Made by a program: the position numbers and the translations under genes. The notes beneath the pieces were generated by a model. The model saw only the letters and a program-made list of their open reading frames with translations, was not told the origin of the DNA and did not search any database. Positions 30,303 to 39,310 of a stretch of 64,000 nt of DNA are shown here, piece by piece; the first letter of the stretch is position 1; each line of letters opens with the position of its first letter. The stretch is from Peltaster fructicola (Eukaryota > Ascomycota > Dothideomycetes). The stretch is taken from the NCBI GenBank assembly GCA_001592805.2, contig CP051141.1, positions 3,162,001 to 3,226,000 of the forward strand, written 5' to 3'.

Positions 30303-31103
30303 TCATATTTCATGTGTTCTGAAAGAGCCACCACCAAATTGGCGTGGATCGACAGTCCGATAACCACTGCTGATCCGACGATCGTTGTCGTACACTCGCT
30401 CTTCGACGATGACTGACCTGTCGCTTTGCCTTCGACTCTTGCGTCTAGGCGCATCCACGGAGCTGTGCTCTTCCATAACCTCGATTATGTCGTCACCCTC
30501 AACCCTTCGTTCTGTTCGTTCCTCAACAATGATTGTCCGACCTCCTGCTTGCGATCGATCTCGGTCTCTCATCACTGAAGGCGACCGCGATTGTGGTGGG
30601 AAGTCGCGGATGATGCGCTCGCTGCGGTAGACTCGTTGTGGTGAGGATCCTGATCGCGATTGCATTTCTCGTCGCGATCGCGCACGCTTGCCTCTCGACC
30701 GTGTCCTAACTGTGTCCACCTCTTCCAATTCCCCTGTCGTACGGATGAATGTTGAACCATTGCTAAGAGTCCATAGCAGCCACATGAGGAGCAGGAAGCC
30801 AGCAACGCTGCCGAGAGTGATTCCAACCACTGCAGCAGGCGAAAGACCTCCGCTCAACCCTTGGTACTGCAATTCGATAGGGTATACTCCTTCTTGCGAT
30901 TGTCGTGAGGCTAGAGTTGCATGCTCGCCGCTGACCGGGTTTACTACGTGTCTGACACCCAAGATCCGCAGCGTGAGCTCTTCGGGCGAGTGTGGTGGTG
31001 TGAGAGCAGACCATTGTGGTTGCGTTTGCGCCTCGAGCGGCTGCCGTGACTCTACTATGCGCGAGTCTGTATAGGATGTGTGTAAGGAAGAGATCGGCGC
31101 CAT
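30303..31103 (-). CDS. single-pass membrane protein with Arg/Ser/Glu-rich cytosolic tail
   Basis: A single exon of 266 aa, ATG at 31103. An extracytosolic N-terminus of about 85 residues ends in a Gly/Ser segment. One transmembrane helix follows (VVGITLGSVAGFLLLMWLLW, about residues 92-111). The tail of about 155 residues is very rich in Arg, Ser and Glu and carries the repeated phrase IIVEERTERR / VIVEERVYDNDRR and a final SGYRTVDPRQFGGGS. I recognise this plan from conserved uncharacterised ascomycete proteins. The repeated (I/V)VEER phrase could be a docking element. There is no clear signal peptide, so a type I or type III orientation is possible. Confidence 0.75.
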   Translation of the reverse strand: MAPISSLHTSYTDSRIVESRQPLEAQTQPQWSALTPPHSPEELTLRILGVRHVVNPVSGEHATLASRQSQEGVYPIELQYQGLSGGLSPAAVVGITLGSVAGFLLLMWLLWTLSNGSTFIRTTGELEEVDTVRTRSRGKRARSRREMQSRSGSSPQRVYRSERIIRDFPPQSRSPSVMRDRDRSQAGGRTIIVEERTERRVEGDDIIEVMEEHSSVDAPRRKSRRQSDRSVIVEERVYDNDRRISSGYRTVDPRQFGGGSFRTHEI

Positions 31104-32540
31104 TGCACCGTATGTCTGGGTGTGGGTAACAATGCTATTCTTGGGCGAGCTTCGGAATGCAGACCGAGTGCTAGATTCTTGAACAAACAGGCGGTTGATC
31201 CTGTCGCGCAGACGAGGTAACGACCGTGATCTGGACAGGATGTGAAGCAGACGAGTGCGCCGACGCGTGTCGCCAGTTGGCTTAGCTATGTCGTCTTGAT
31301 GATGCTTGGGGCTGTGGGGCTAAATCCGGAAGGGTGGTGGGCTTCAATTGTTCTTTCCACCACGTCGAGATATGAGAATAATGCTGTGACTGTCCGCGAA
31401 GATGATCCGAACAGCAACAATTACTGCAAATGTGTGCAGGGAGAATGAAAGAAGTGGACGATGTGACAAGGACGCCTTGACGACCATGCTGACGTTGGTG
31501 GTGCAGCGTCTTGTACGCCGTGGCTGGGAGAGGCTGGAAACACAAGCGCCGCGGTGGTGTCGAGCTATAACGACACGACATCAGCATTATTAGTCGTCCT
31601 CACTGGAGCGATATTTCGCGGCCTAGCCTAGGAGACGTGCAGCGCTCGGCAATGACACGAACACAATATAACGCTTCTCCAGAACCTGACGAGAACAATG
31701 ACAATCTTGCCCTCTTAATCGTGCGGTCAATGGGACTTTGGCCAGCAGCAACGGCTAGTTAGCCAGACATACCACCTGTAATCACCTCTTTGAGCTCCTA
31801 GGTCCAACACGTCATATGCAGAAGCGAAGTATCGGAGAGAAATCACAGTGCGCAAGCACTATCGAGATCACGTCCTCGTCTCGGGGCAGGGCTGTACCCT
31901 CATAGTCCATGAAGGCCTGAAGGAAGATTTCCGTCAATCGAAGTCCCATCACTGGAACTTCTGGCAGGCAGCTCATCAGCCACGTTGGATATAACTTCGC
32001 CAGAGCCTTCGCAAGGTCGTTAGCGCTCTGTGCAGGTGATCTCGTCGTCAGATTGACGTGGACTGAACGATAGTCATTCCTCTTCACGGTAGATATGTGA
32101 AAGAGTATAACATGCTGATTGAGTTTGAGCTGTGCCTTAGACATCCGGTATCACCACAATCCAGGTCAGGACCCGCCTATGACGAGGTAACGAGTCTTAC
32201 TCTGCATGGTAGACACACATGTCGAGTATCTGTCTCGAATGAAATAAAGCCGAAAGAGCGTGAAGCCCAGTCCTGCTCGTTTTGACGGTGAGCTGGATGA
32301 TTCGATCGCCTGGCGGTATAAGGTCATTGAGAAAATCTGATCTCACGATTACTGTTGCTCGCGACACCGCTATGGCGCTCTCTCGCCAGTATCGTAGGCT
32401 TGATGTCTCAAGTGAGCACAGTGGTTCGCATGTCTTCATATGTGTGACAAAGACAGGTGAGCAAGGCACAGCGCGCAGCCGCCAGCTTCCGCCTCGTCAT
32501 TTGCTTGCCCGCTCGTTGCTTGTAGGACCATCAGCCATCC
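31104..32540. other. 1.4-kb stretch with weak coding signal only
   Basis: Two minus-strand open frames, 31812-32144 (110 codons from an ATG) and 32197-32469, have mildly protein-like composition. A good donor (gtaagactcg) lies at the end of the second, but splicing it to the first does not keep a long frame. Either a small hypothetical gene sits here or none does. Otherwise it is the promoter region of two divergent genes. Confidence 0.35.
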
Positions 32541-33455
32541 ATGTATCTGTCCACCCTTATAAGACGAGCTGCAGTGCTTCAGCTGCCTTTCGCAGCACAA
32601 TCTAGAGCTCTCAGCACGATGACGTTGCAAAATTTCACCCTCGATCGGTCCATCTTCAACAGGGAGCTTTATACACGCATCAACGACTTGTGGTTTGCCG
32701 ACATCGCCAACGATGCATCTGCAGGCTCAGTACCAGCACTCAAGAAGTGGTTTGGCATGGGTTCAGAGGCGGAAAAGACAGCCTTCGATGATCAATGTTC
32801 GACGGTCGCTCGCAAGGCCCTCGATTCGATAAGCCCCCAAAAGCTCACCCTACCGCCATTCGAATCACACGAAGCTGATGAGCAAATCGCGACCTCACTG
32901 TCTGGCCCGCTGTTGCAAGAGGTGAAACAAGCACAAGAGCAGAGCGAGAAGGACGGCGCAGACACTTTGCTCGCACTGACACTACTGTTGGACCAGATGC
33001 CACGCAATCTGTTTCGTACTCAGGACACACTGCCGCTCGTGTACAATCACTACGATAGACTATCGCTGGCACTGTGTAAGAGCTCGATGTGGCTTTCACC
33101 AGTTCCCAGCGACTATTCTGGTTACGCACTTCGACCTGTAAAGCAGCAGTGGTATTACTTGCCCTTGATACATTCAGAGAGTCTTTCTGATCATGAGCGT
33201 TGGGACAAGCTGTATCAGGATCAGCGAAGCAGGGTGGTTGATGCTGGTTATGATGGAGCTGTGCAATATCTGAAGGCCGGTTACGACTCTGAACAAAAAC
33301 ATGTTGAAGCCATTCGCCGCTTTGGACGCTATCCACATCGTAACGAATGCCTTGGACGAGAGACTACACCTGCCGAAGAAGAGTACCTTGCAACTGCGGA
33401 AACTTTCGGTGTTAAGCAAAGTAAGAAGAAAGAGACGACGAAAGATGAGCTTTAA
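32541..33455 (+). CDS. DUF924 family protein, possibly mitochondrial
   Basis: A single exon of 304 aa. The first 26 residues (MYLSTLIRRAAVLQLPFAAQ, then SRALST) are basic and amphipathic like a mitochondrial presequence; a second in-frame ATG at residue 27 would give the cytosolic length. DUF924 hallmarks follow: LYTRINDLWFAD, LKKWFGMGSEAEKTAFDDQC, ALTLLLDQMPRNLFR, YLPLIHSESLSDHE and RRFGRYPHRNECLGR with TPAEEEYLA. The fold is an all-alpha TPR-like bundle conserved from bacteria to fungi; no reaction is established to my knowledge. Confidence 0.9.
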   Translation: MYLSTLIRRAAVLQLPFAAQSRALSTMTLQNFTLDRSIFNRELYTRINDLWFADIANDASAGSVPALKKWFGMGSEAEKTAFDDQCSTVARKALDSISPQKLTLPPFESHEADEQIATSLSGPLLQEVKQAQEQSEKDGADTLLALTLLLDQMPRNLFRTQDTLPLVYNHYDRLSLALCKSSMWLSPVPSDYSGYALRPVKQQWYYLPLIHSESLSDHERWDKLYQDQRSRVVDAGYDGAVQYLKAGYDSEQKHVEAIRRFGRYPHRNECLGRETTPAEEEYLATAETFGVKQSKKKETTKDEL

Positions 33456-33508
33456 TAGAGCTATATGTGTGAGTATCCAAGCCACCTTATACCATTCACA
33501 AGAGCGTC

Positions 33509-34339
33509 TCAAGGCTCACCTGGCCAAGCAAAACAGGAGAGAGTGCCAATCGTTTGCAACGCTTTCGGCTTCTTGAGCTTACTGAAAAACTTGTCTCTTC
33601 GACGAGCGTGCTTGGACTTTGGTTCCGCAATGGCTTCCTCTGACTCGACCTGAGCATTGAGTCTGGCCATCAACACTTCGACACCCGGCACAATCGGTCG
33701 TGCTTCCGGGCTGATGACATACAGCTCCTCCGGAGGGCGTTCGCCAAGAAATTCCAGCAAGTCATGTTCGTCACGAGTCTCCGATAAGTCCTCGACCACA
33801 GCTGCCGTCTTCTCAGCATTGCGCTTCTCGTGGATCCAACGCAAGAATCGTGAGCGTTCGAGAGAATGGGCCAAGCGCTCGTATGGCTCGTTCCGACGGA
33901 TTGGGCCAAGCCACTTCTTCCATATGCTTCGTGGCTTGTTGGCTGCGCATCGTCCGGCAGAGACAAGCTCTTCAATGGGGTGTCCGACAGGCTCGACTAT
34001 CGCCTCAGGATCCTCTTGACTATGACGGCCGGTTTCCTGTGCGGCAGCCATTCCGGGCTGGAGTTCGCCGGGACTATCAGCTGCTGATTCCACGAGCACT
34101 TCCGGCTGACCAAACTCAATCTCACTTGCCACATGCTCCATGGGCAAGACACCGCGTTCAGATGCCAGCTCTTCGTGTACAGGGCGGATGACCGGTGCTA
34201 GCTGCAACTTCTCGACCTGGTTTGGCTCTACTAACGACGCCATGACGATCCCATCCATAGACGCGAAGAGCGCACCCGTATGCTGTTCTTCGGCGGCTGC
34301 TGCTACTGACTCGATGCCAACTCCTGAGGTGGCCGTCAC
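33509..34339 (-). CDS. 276-codon open frame overlapping the 3' end of the next gene
   Basis: This minus-strand frame begins at a GTG that overlaps the TGA of the upstream 624-codon frame by four bases, in the next register. It has a protein-like composition, with acidic segments, a basic Trp-rich patch (RSIWKKWLGPIRRNEPYERL), HEKRNAEKT, PEELYVISPEARPIVPG and a basic C-terminus (SKHARRRDKFFSKLKK). The first in-frame ATG is at 34258. No promoter space exists between the two frames, so the simplest reading is that this is the C-terminal part of the same gene, reached through a small intron or an assembly indel. I could not find a convincing intron: the only frame-keeping GT..AG pair removes about 23 nt, shorter than any other intron here. 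A separate nested gene is the alternative. Confidence 0.5.
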   Translation of the reverse strand: MTATSGVGIESVAAAAEEQHTGALFASMDGIVMASLVEPNQVEKLQLAPVIRPVHEELASERGVLPMEHVASEIEFGQPEVLVESAADSPGELQPGMAAAQETGRHSQEDPEAIVEPVGHPIEELVSAGRCAANKPRSIWKKWLGPIRRNEPYERLAHSLERSRFLRWIHEKRNAEKTAAVVEDLSETRDEHDLLEFLGERPPEELYVISPEARPIVPGVEVLMARLNAQVESEEAIAEPKSKHARRRDKFFSKLKKPKALQTIGTLSCFAWPGEP

Positions 34340-36210
34340 GCTCGACTCCCTGAAGAATCCTCCAAAGGTTGTAAGCCCTCGCTCGCCGGCTCTGCTACCG
34401 CTGGGAGTTCCTTCGCGACGACGTCAAGATCCTTTTGGTTGTCCGATACGAAGGACGACAGTGGCTCAGCTACAGGGACCGCTGTCTTGGCACTGTTGTT
34501 GGCCTCGGAGTCTGGTGAGGCTGTGTCGTCTGCTCGCTCCTCAGTGTCGGCAACGTCCTTGAAGAAACCATCCCTACCAAACTTGTCGATAATGGCCTGG
34601 CATGTAACGTGAGCGTAGTTGACAGAAAGAACTTCCAGCCAGCGTTCGCGATGAGCCGGGTCCATGGCTTTATATGCTTCGCATAGGGCGAGCATCTCTT
34701 CCGGAGGAGGCAGGAGGTCGTCCCCTGTGAGGTCCAGATCAGCGTCATCATCATCATCGGCGCTATCGTCGATTGTCGATCCCATCGCTTGCTTCTTGGA
34801 CTCATGGTCGGCGAGGCTCTCAAGAAGACCATCACGTTGCAGCTTGTCGAGGATTGCTTGGTATGTTACCTGCGAATAGTCACATGCAAGCTTGTCGTAC
34901 CATGCTTTATGCTGATCGCGGTCCTCATAAGCTTCGTATATAGCGCGCATCTCATCATCTGGAGGCAGCAACTCGTCGCCCGTAAGCTCGAAGTCGTCGT
35001 CGTCGTCGACGTCGGAGCCAGCATCAGTCGTCCTACTTGCTACTGCATGCTCCGCCTCGGTTTGTATGGCTACGCTCAGCAGAGACACTTGTCGACTCGA
35101 ACAACCCAGTGGAGCTATCTTGCGGCCAATCAGCAAAGGATTACTCGGATTGCTGTCATCTGAGTCACAGACGAGGGCGTCGTCGACATCAGGCAGCCCG
35201 GCAACGTCCTGAGACTCGTCTTCGCCGTTCTCAGTATCTGCTTCTGCAACCAGACTCTCGATGTGAGGCAAGATCTTGGCCTCGCTGCGAAGTGCGGCGC
35301 CAAGGAAAGAGAAGTCACTTGCTTCGTCTGACTCGTCAGCCCAATTGGTAAGCTTAGGCGCCCAGAAGTCCGAGGAGCTCGCTGCGCTTGCAAGATCTCG
35401 ACGAAGCTGATCGTTGTTCCCCGTCAACTCGGCAGGATGTGTCGATGGCTGTGGTAATTCCTCATTTTCTTCCAGTCCAGTATCTTCGGATTCCATCTGT
35501 TCCTCTTGCATGTCGCTTGTGTTTACCTCATTCTCAAGCATTTTGGCATCGTCGGTCTGTTGCGCATCGATCATTATGGTATCTCCCTGTTCGTCGACTT
35601 CAGCAGTGTCGTACTCTCCTTCTCCGCCGCGTTGTTCTTCTTCCCAGTCCTCGAGTACGACCGGATTGGCTGATTGCACCCATCGCGTTGTCACTTGCTT
35701 CTTGCGCCGACCACTTGGTATATATGAATCGATGTCGCAGATCTCCTTCGATAACGGGGACTTCCCTGGCAGATCCCGTCTTCGTCGCTGCTGCGGACGA
35801 TGAAACCAGGGCTTTCCAGCACCATCACCGTACTGGTAAGTGGTGATTTCCTCTTCGTCATCTCTATATACTACCGATCTACCCAGTCGAGAGTATGTCC
35901 ATCGCATGCGGTAGTTGTAGTCGGTGACTGAGATGTATCCGGGATCACGACTAGCACCATACAGTACAGCAGGGTTCAAGATGTGTTGATCTGCACCATA
36001 CTCGATCAATGTCATTGCTGACTCGGCATGATGTGAGGCCTCCTCAGCTCCAAGGTCCTCGAAGCTGTCGACAAGTGGTCGTGGCAGGTCGGGCTCGAGT
36101 GTTCCTGGTCGTGGGACCAAGTCATGGTTCTCCTGCTCGCTAGATTTGGCAAGATTTAAGAGGTTCATGACGGAGTTTGCGCGTGGCAAGCTGGAAGAAT
36201 TGGAACTCAT
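34336..36210 (-). CDS. 624-aa acidic protein with a 70-residue tandem repeat
   Basis: A single open frame with ATG at 36210. The N-terminal 150 residues include an aromatic-rich segment (ISVTDYNYRMRWTYSRLGRS) that may be folded. The middle is acidic and disordered. Residues about 402-469 and 486-556 are two copies of one unit: a run of Asp, LTGDELLPP / LTGDDLLPP, then EM.A..EAY..MD....W...L..DY..VT.QAI.DK..RDG....LAD. Trp, the DK and the RDG are kept in both. I know no family with this unit; its spacing suggests a three-helix domain. No localisation signal beyond basic patches (RRKKQVTTR). The frame may continue into the overlapping downstream frame. Function unknown. Confidence 0.75.
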   Translation of the reverse strand: MSSNSSSLPRANSVMNLLNLAKSSEQENHDLVPRPGTLEPDLPRPLVDSFEDLGAEEASHHAESAMTLIEYGADQHILNPAVLYGASRDPGYISVTDYNYRMRWTYSRLGRSVVYRDDEEEITTYQYGDGAGKPWFHRPQQRRRRDLPGKSPLSKEICDIDSYIPSGRRKKQVTTRWVQSANPVVLEDWEEEQRGGEGEYDTAEVDEQGDTIMIDAQQTDDAKMLENEVNTSDMQEEQMESEDTGLEENEELPQPSTHPAELTGNNDQLRRDLASAASSSDFWAPKLTNWADESDEASDFSFLGAALRSEAKILPHIESLVAEADTENGEDESQDVAGLPDVDDALVCDSDDSNPSNPLLIGRKIAPLGCSSRQVSLLSVAIQTEAEHAVASRTTDAGSDVDDDDDFELTGDELLPPDDEMRAIYEAYEDRDQHKAWYDKLACDYSQVTYQAILDKLQRDGLLESLADHESKKQAMGSTIDDSADDDDDADLDLTGDDLLPPPEEMLALCEAYKAMDPAHRERWLEVLSVNYAHVTCQAIIDKFGRDGFFKDVADTEERADDTASPDSEANNSAKTAVPVAEPLSSFVSDNQKDLDVVAKELPAVAEPASEGLQPLEDSSGSRA

Positions 36211-36724
36211 GATTGGTATGTCTTAGATGTGTGAGACCTGGTCGATGGCGATAAAGCTTGCTGCTATGGTTGGTTGTCGTCCTGGGGTTTGCTTTGAGCA
36301 AGACTTGTGTGAGTTGCGGTTTGCTTGGAGCAAGAGTTGAGTACGTTCTTGTTTGTGGTATGAGTACACCTTGTATGAGGAAGGGCAAGTATCGTGCTTG
36401 GAGTTTGTTTTGTACATTGCGAACGGAGAGTCACTCAGATGGTGGGTTGTGGGCAAATCACTTAGCAGTAAGTCACTGGGAGGTGATTTAGTCACTGCTC
36501 ATATCAAGCTCTCCGCTGGTAGCCATTGTCTCGACAGAGTCAATGGCGGAAAAGTTTGGACAAAGAGACAGGGGACAATGAATCGCACAAGCATCAAACA
36601 GATACACAAGAGGCCCATACTGCACATATCGTAAGGCATAGAGAGCGCCTGACGACTACAAGGTGTACACTCTTTAGAGATGGCTGCATCGAGACAGTGG
36701 TCAGACGATTGATTCCACCAGCTA
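36211..36724. other. intergenic, promoter side of the tandem-repeat gene
   Basis: This lies between two minus-strand genes. The part next to 36210 is unusually rich in short G/T tracts (ggttgtcgtcctggggtttgc and similar), i.e. a C/A-rich leader on the coding strand. No gene was recognised. Confidence 0.45.
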
Positions 36725-38041
36725 TCATGCTTTACGACTCCTACGACTACCTGTCTGCTTGCCAGCTTCCTTGCCAACTTTTGCTTTATAGTCTTTGAGC
36801 TCTCTGGCAGCTTCCTCTTCCTCAGTTTTGTCCTTGAGATCCTGCTTAGTCTTGGCACGAACGGAAGCACCACGCTTCTCAGCCTCTTCGATCATGCGCT
36901 CACTATACTGCCAGAGCAGCTTCTGAGCCTCCTCGTCTTGTACATCCTGTCGTGAGAACTTCTTGTCCTTGCACTCCTTCAGCAGCCACCCGCCCTCGCC
37001 ACGACTGAAGCGCTCTTCCATAGCAGCATAGAGGAAAGTCTGAGCTCCCATCTCTGGGCTCTTGAGGACGAGCCACCACAGCGGATACGTGAGTAAGTAG
37101 AACAGCAGACCCAAAAGAGAACCTTGTGTGAGCCAGCGCCTCGTGCCAGGTGTCCTACATAGACCTGGGTCGACTAGCATGACTTTCGTGTTCATAGGGA
37201 AGTCGTCCGGACGCTTGTATGTTGCCAAGTGCTTCTGGAACGCCAACGCGAAGGCAGTCAACGCCAGCTTTGATGTTGCGTATGCGCTGCCTGGCGAGAA
37301 CTTTGTTGGCGATTGTGCATCTAACTTCTTTGTCTTGCTCGTCTTTGTCTTTTCAGGTGTGGTGATGTGTGTCAGGTCGCCTCCCAGATAGCTGCTACAC
37401 GATCCGAAGAGCACTCTAACGTCTCTGTCAGGTGGCTGTGCTCGCAGCGCAGGTGATAGTATGCTCATGAGGTGGAAGTTGGCCAGATAGTTGACCTGCC
37501 AAGTCGTTTCGACACCTTCGCTTGTGCTGGATATCTTGCTTTGATTGAAGGTCATTGTATTCGCACAAAGTACTAAAAGGTCCAGCCTTCGTGGTGGTGC
37601 GTTGTCGATCCATTTAGTTGCGAACTGCCGTATGCTGTGAAGTGAGGAGATATCGACTTGTTCGGCAGTGATCAGCTCGTTGTTTGTCTCCGTTCGCAAG
37701 TCGTCGATGAACTCAACGATAAATGGGTCGTTGAGGGAATGCTGGGTCAGGAGTACAAGCTGTGTGCCTCTGGAGGCAAGATCTCTGACAACTGCTGCTC
37801 CCACGCCACTGGTACCTCCCTGAGTCTTGTCAGCTGCTGTAGTACGTCTTTCGTACACCCTTACAGTCACAATGGCTACCTTGCCATTCATCTTTCTTTC
37901 GCTCTTGTTCATTGTGCCAGAAAAGAACATCTTGGCCAGCCACAATAGCAGAAGCCATGGCAGAGTTCTGATAAGTGGCCACAAATATGGCACATTCGCA
38001 ATACCTTCATTGAAAACATGACGGACAATGTATATGGCCAT
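36725..38041 (-). CDS. membrane-anchored short-chain dehydrogenase, Env9-like
   Basis: Two exons, 37865-38041 and 36725-37819; the 45-nt intron is in frame and its removal rebuilds the cofactor motif VAIVTGGTSGVG. The product is 423 aa. A hydrophobic N-terminal segment (about residues 20-40, TLPWLLLLWLAKMFF) can anchor the protein or target it to lipid droplets. LCANTM takes the place of the usual NAG, and the catalytic pair is in YATSK. A second hydrophobic hairpin (LLGLLFYLLTYPLWWLVL) follows the catalytic domain, then a long basic/acidic tail. Yeast Env9, a lipid-droplet oxidoreductase, is the nearest characterised protein I can name. Substrate unknown. Confidence 0.87.
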   Translation of the reverse strand: MAIYIVRHVFNEGIANVPYLWPLIRTLPWLLLLWLAKMFFSGTMNKSERKMNGKVAIVTVRVYERRTTAADKTQGGTSGVGAAVVRDLASRGTQLVLLTQHSLNDPFIVEFIDDLRTETNNELITAEQVDISSLHSIRQFATKWIDNAPPRRLDLLVLCANTMTFNQSKISSTSEGVETTWQVNYLANFHLMSILSPALRAQPPDRDVRVLFGSCSSYLGGDLTHITTPEKTKTSKTKKLDAQSPTKFSPGSAYATSKLALTAFALAFQKHLATYKRPDDFPMNTKVMLVDPGLCRTPGTRRWLTQGSLLGLLFYLLTYPLWWLVLKSPEMGAQTFLYAAMEERFSRGEGGWLLKECKDKKFSRQDVQDEEAQKLLWQYSERMIEEAEKRGASVRAKTKQDLKDKTEEEEAARELKDYKAKVGKEAGKQTGSRRSRKA

Positions 38042-38249
38042 GATAAGAGCTAACCACGTCTGTCGCTCGTTAGCTCAATCATGCGGCGTGTGTAGAAGAA
38101 TTGTCTTATAAGGTGGTCGTGCTGAGAAGGAGGTGAAGTTTCAAGCACCGCCACACTCGTGCGGCGTCAAGATCGACATCACTGTGACGCCCGCACGTAT
38201 CGTCCTACAACACACACTGTCTCTCTTATGACAGCTTGAATGCCTCAGC

Positions 38250-38963
38250 ATGTCTGACGACGAGTATGAGATACCGCTCGTCGATCAGCGTTACTTCGGT
38301 GCTGGCATCAAACGAAAACGCATCCGGTTCGTCACAGCTCAACCTGCACAGGACAAGGAGTCGTCGTTAAGTCGAGGCCAGCTGACTGCTGAGAAGTACT
38401 TAGCTATCGTAATGGGCCCAAAGGAGAAGTGTGTTGACGTGGCACAGACGAACGAGTCCTTGAAGAGCCGTGGCAAAGACGAACATCAAGACATAGTCGA
38501 GACTAACAGCACACCGACGAGCGTACGCAACACGCTATGTAAGACATGTCTAACATACATCGACCTTGCGGACCCACAGCAACATGAGCTCAGTCGTGAG
38601 CATCAACGATATCAATCTCGCGTACGGCCATCATATCACATTGATCGTCAGAGCAAAGCCTTTGCCATGTTGCAAGCCCAAGGCTGGGATCCTGACGAGG
38701 CACCCGGACTCGGTCCTTCTGGCGAAGGCCTCACACATCCTATCATCCCTTCAGGCAGACCCGAACGCCTTGGTCTTGGTGCGAATCCTGCAGAAGAGAA
38801 AGCAAAGCCGAAGCCCGCCAAGTTAGATGTCAAGCAATCCAGGGAATTGGCTGAGCAGACTCATCGCGAGAAGGCCAAGCTTTGGGGACTGTTCAACCGG
38901 AGTGAGGAGCTTGACAAATATCTCGGGACCAGAGAACTCGACGATTACCTGGGACTTAGATGA
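38250..38963 (+). CDS. G-patch domain protein
   Basis: A single exon of 237 aa. A charged N-terminus (DEYEIPLVDQRYFGAGIKRK) leads to a possible zinc-binding hairpin (CKTCLTYID then HELSREHQ), followed by the G-patch: KAFAMLQAQGWDPDEAPGLG, then GEGLTHPIIPSGRPERLGLG. The C-terminus is helical and charged. The order C2H2-like element then G-patch recalls human GPANK1 and its fungal relatives. G-patches activate DEAH helicases in splicing and ribosome assembly, so a nuclear RNA role is likely. The start lies 208 bp from the divergent SDR start, so the two share a promoter region. Confidence 0.87.
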   Translation: MSDDEYEIPLVDQRYFGAGIKRKRIRFVTAQPAQDKESSLSRGQLTAEKYLAIVMGPKEKCVDVAQTNESLKSRGKDEHQDIVETNSTPTSVRNTLCKTCLTYIDLADPQQHELSREHQRYQSRVRPSYHIDRQSKAFAMLQAQGWDPDEAPGLGPSGEGLTHPIIPSGRPERLGLGANPAEEKAKPKPAKLDVKQSRELAEQTHREKAKLWGLFNRSEELDKYLGTRELDDYLGLR

Positions 38964-39310
38964 ACATGCCCCTGCTTGCATTGAAGGCAATGTGCGACCG
39001 CTGCAGTACTTGTTGATATATTCAGCACTACGGACTCCATGGAACAGATGATCGCGAGGGCGTGGTCACTACTGATGAGTGGTGGTAAGAGTCTTCTAGC
39101 TATCCACAAAGATCCGTCGCGTCTGAGCGCGCTTTTGACGTCAGCGCATCCACCATCCCAACAGGAGTCAGCCGGTCGAGTCTTCCTCTACACAAGCACT
39201 ACCACACCCCTGCTCAGCATCAACAACACGTCTAGACATTACGGTGGGTCTGACTTGGATCCTAGACAGCGATCGACTCTCCCACAAAGGCAACAGAAGA
39301 AGTCGCCAAC
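38964..39310. other. short intergenic region between co-directional genes
   Basis: The 3' end of the G-patch gene and the promoter of the DUF92 gene. A TATA-like gttgatatattc lies near 39012. Nothing else is recognised. Confidence 0.45.
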
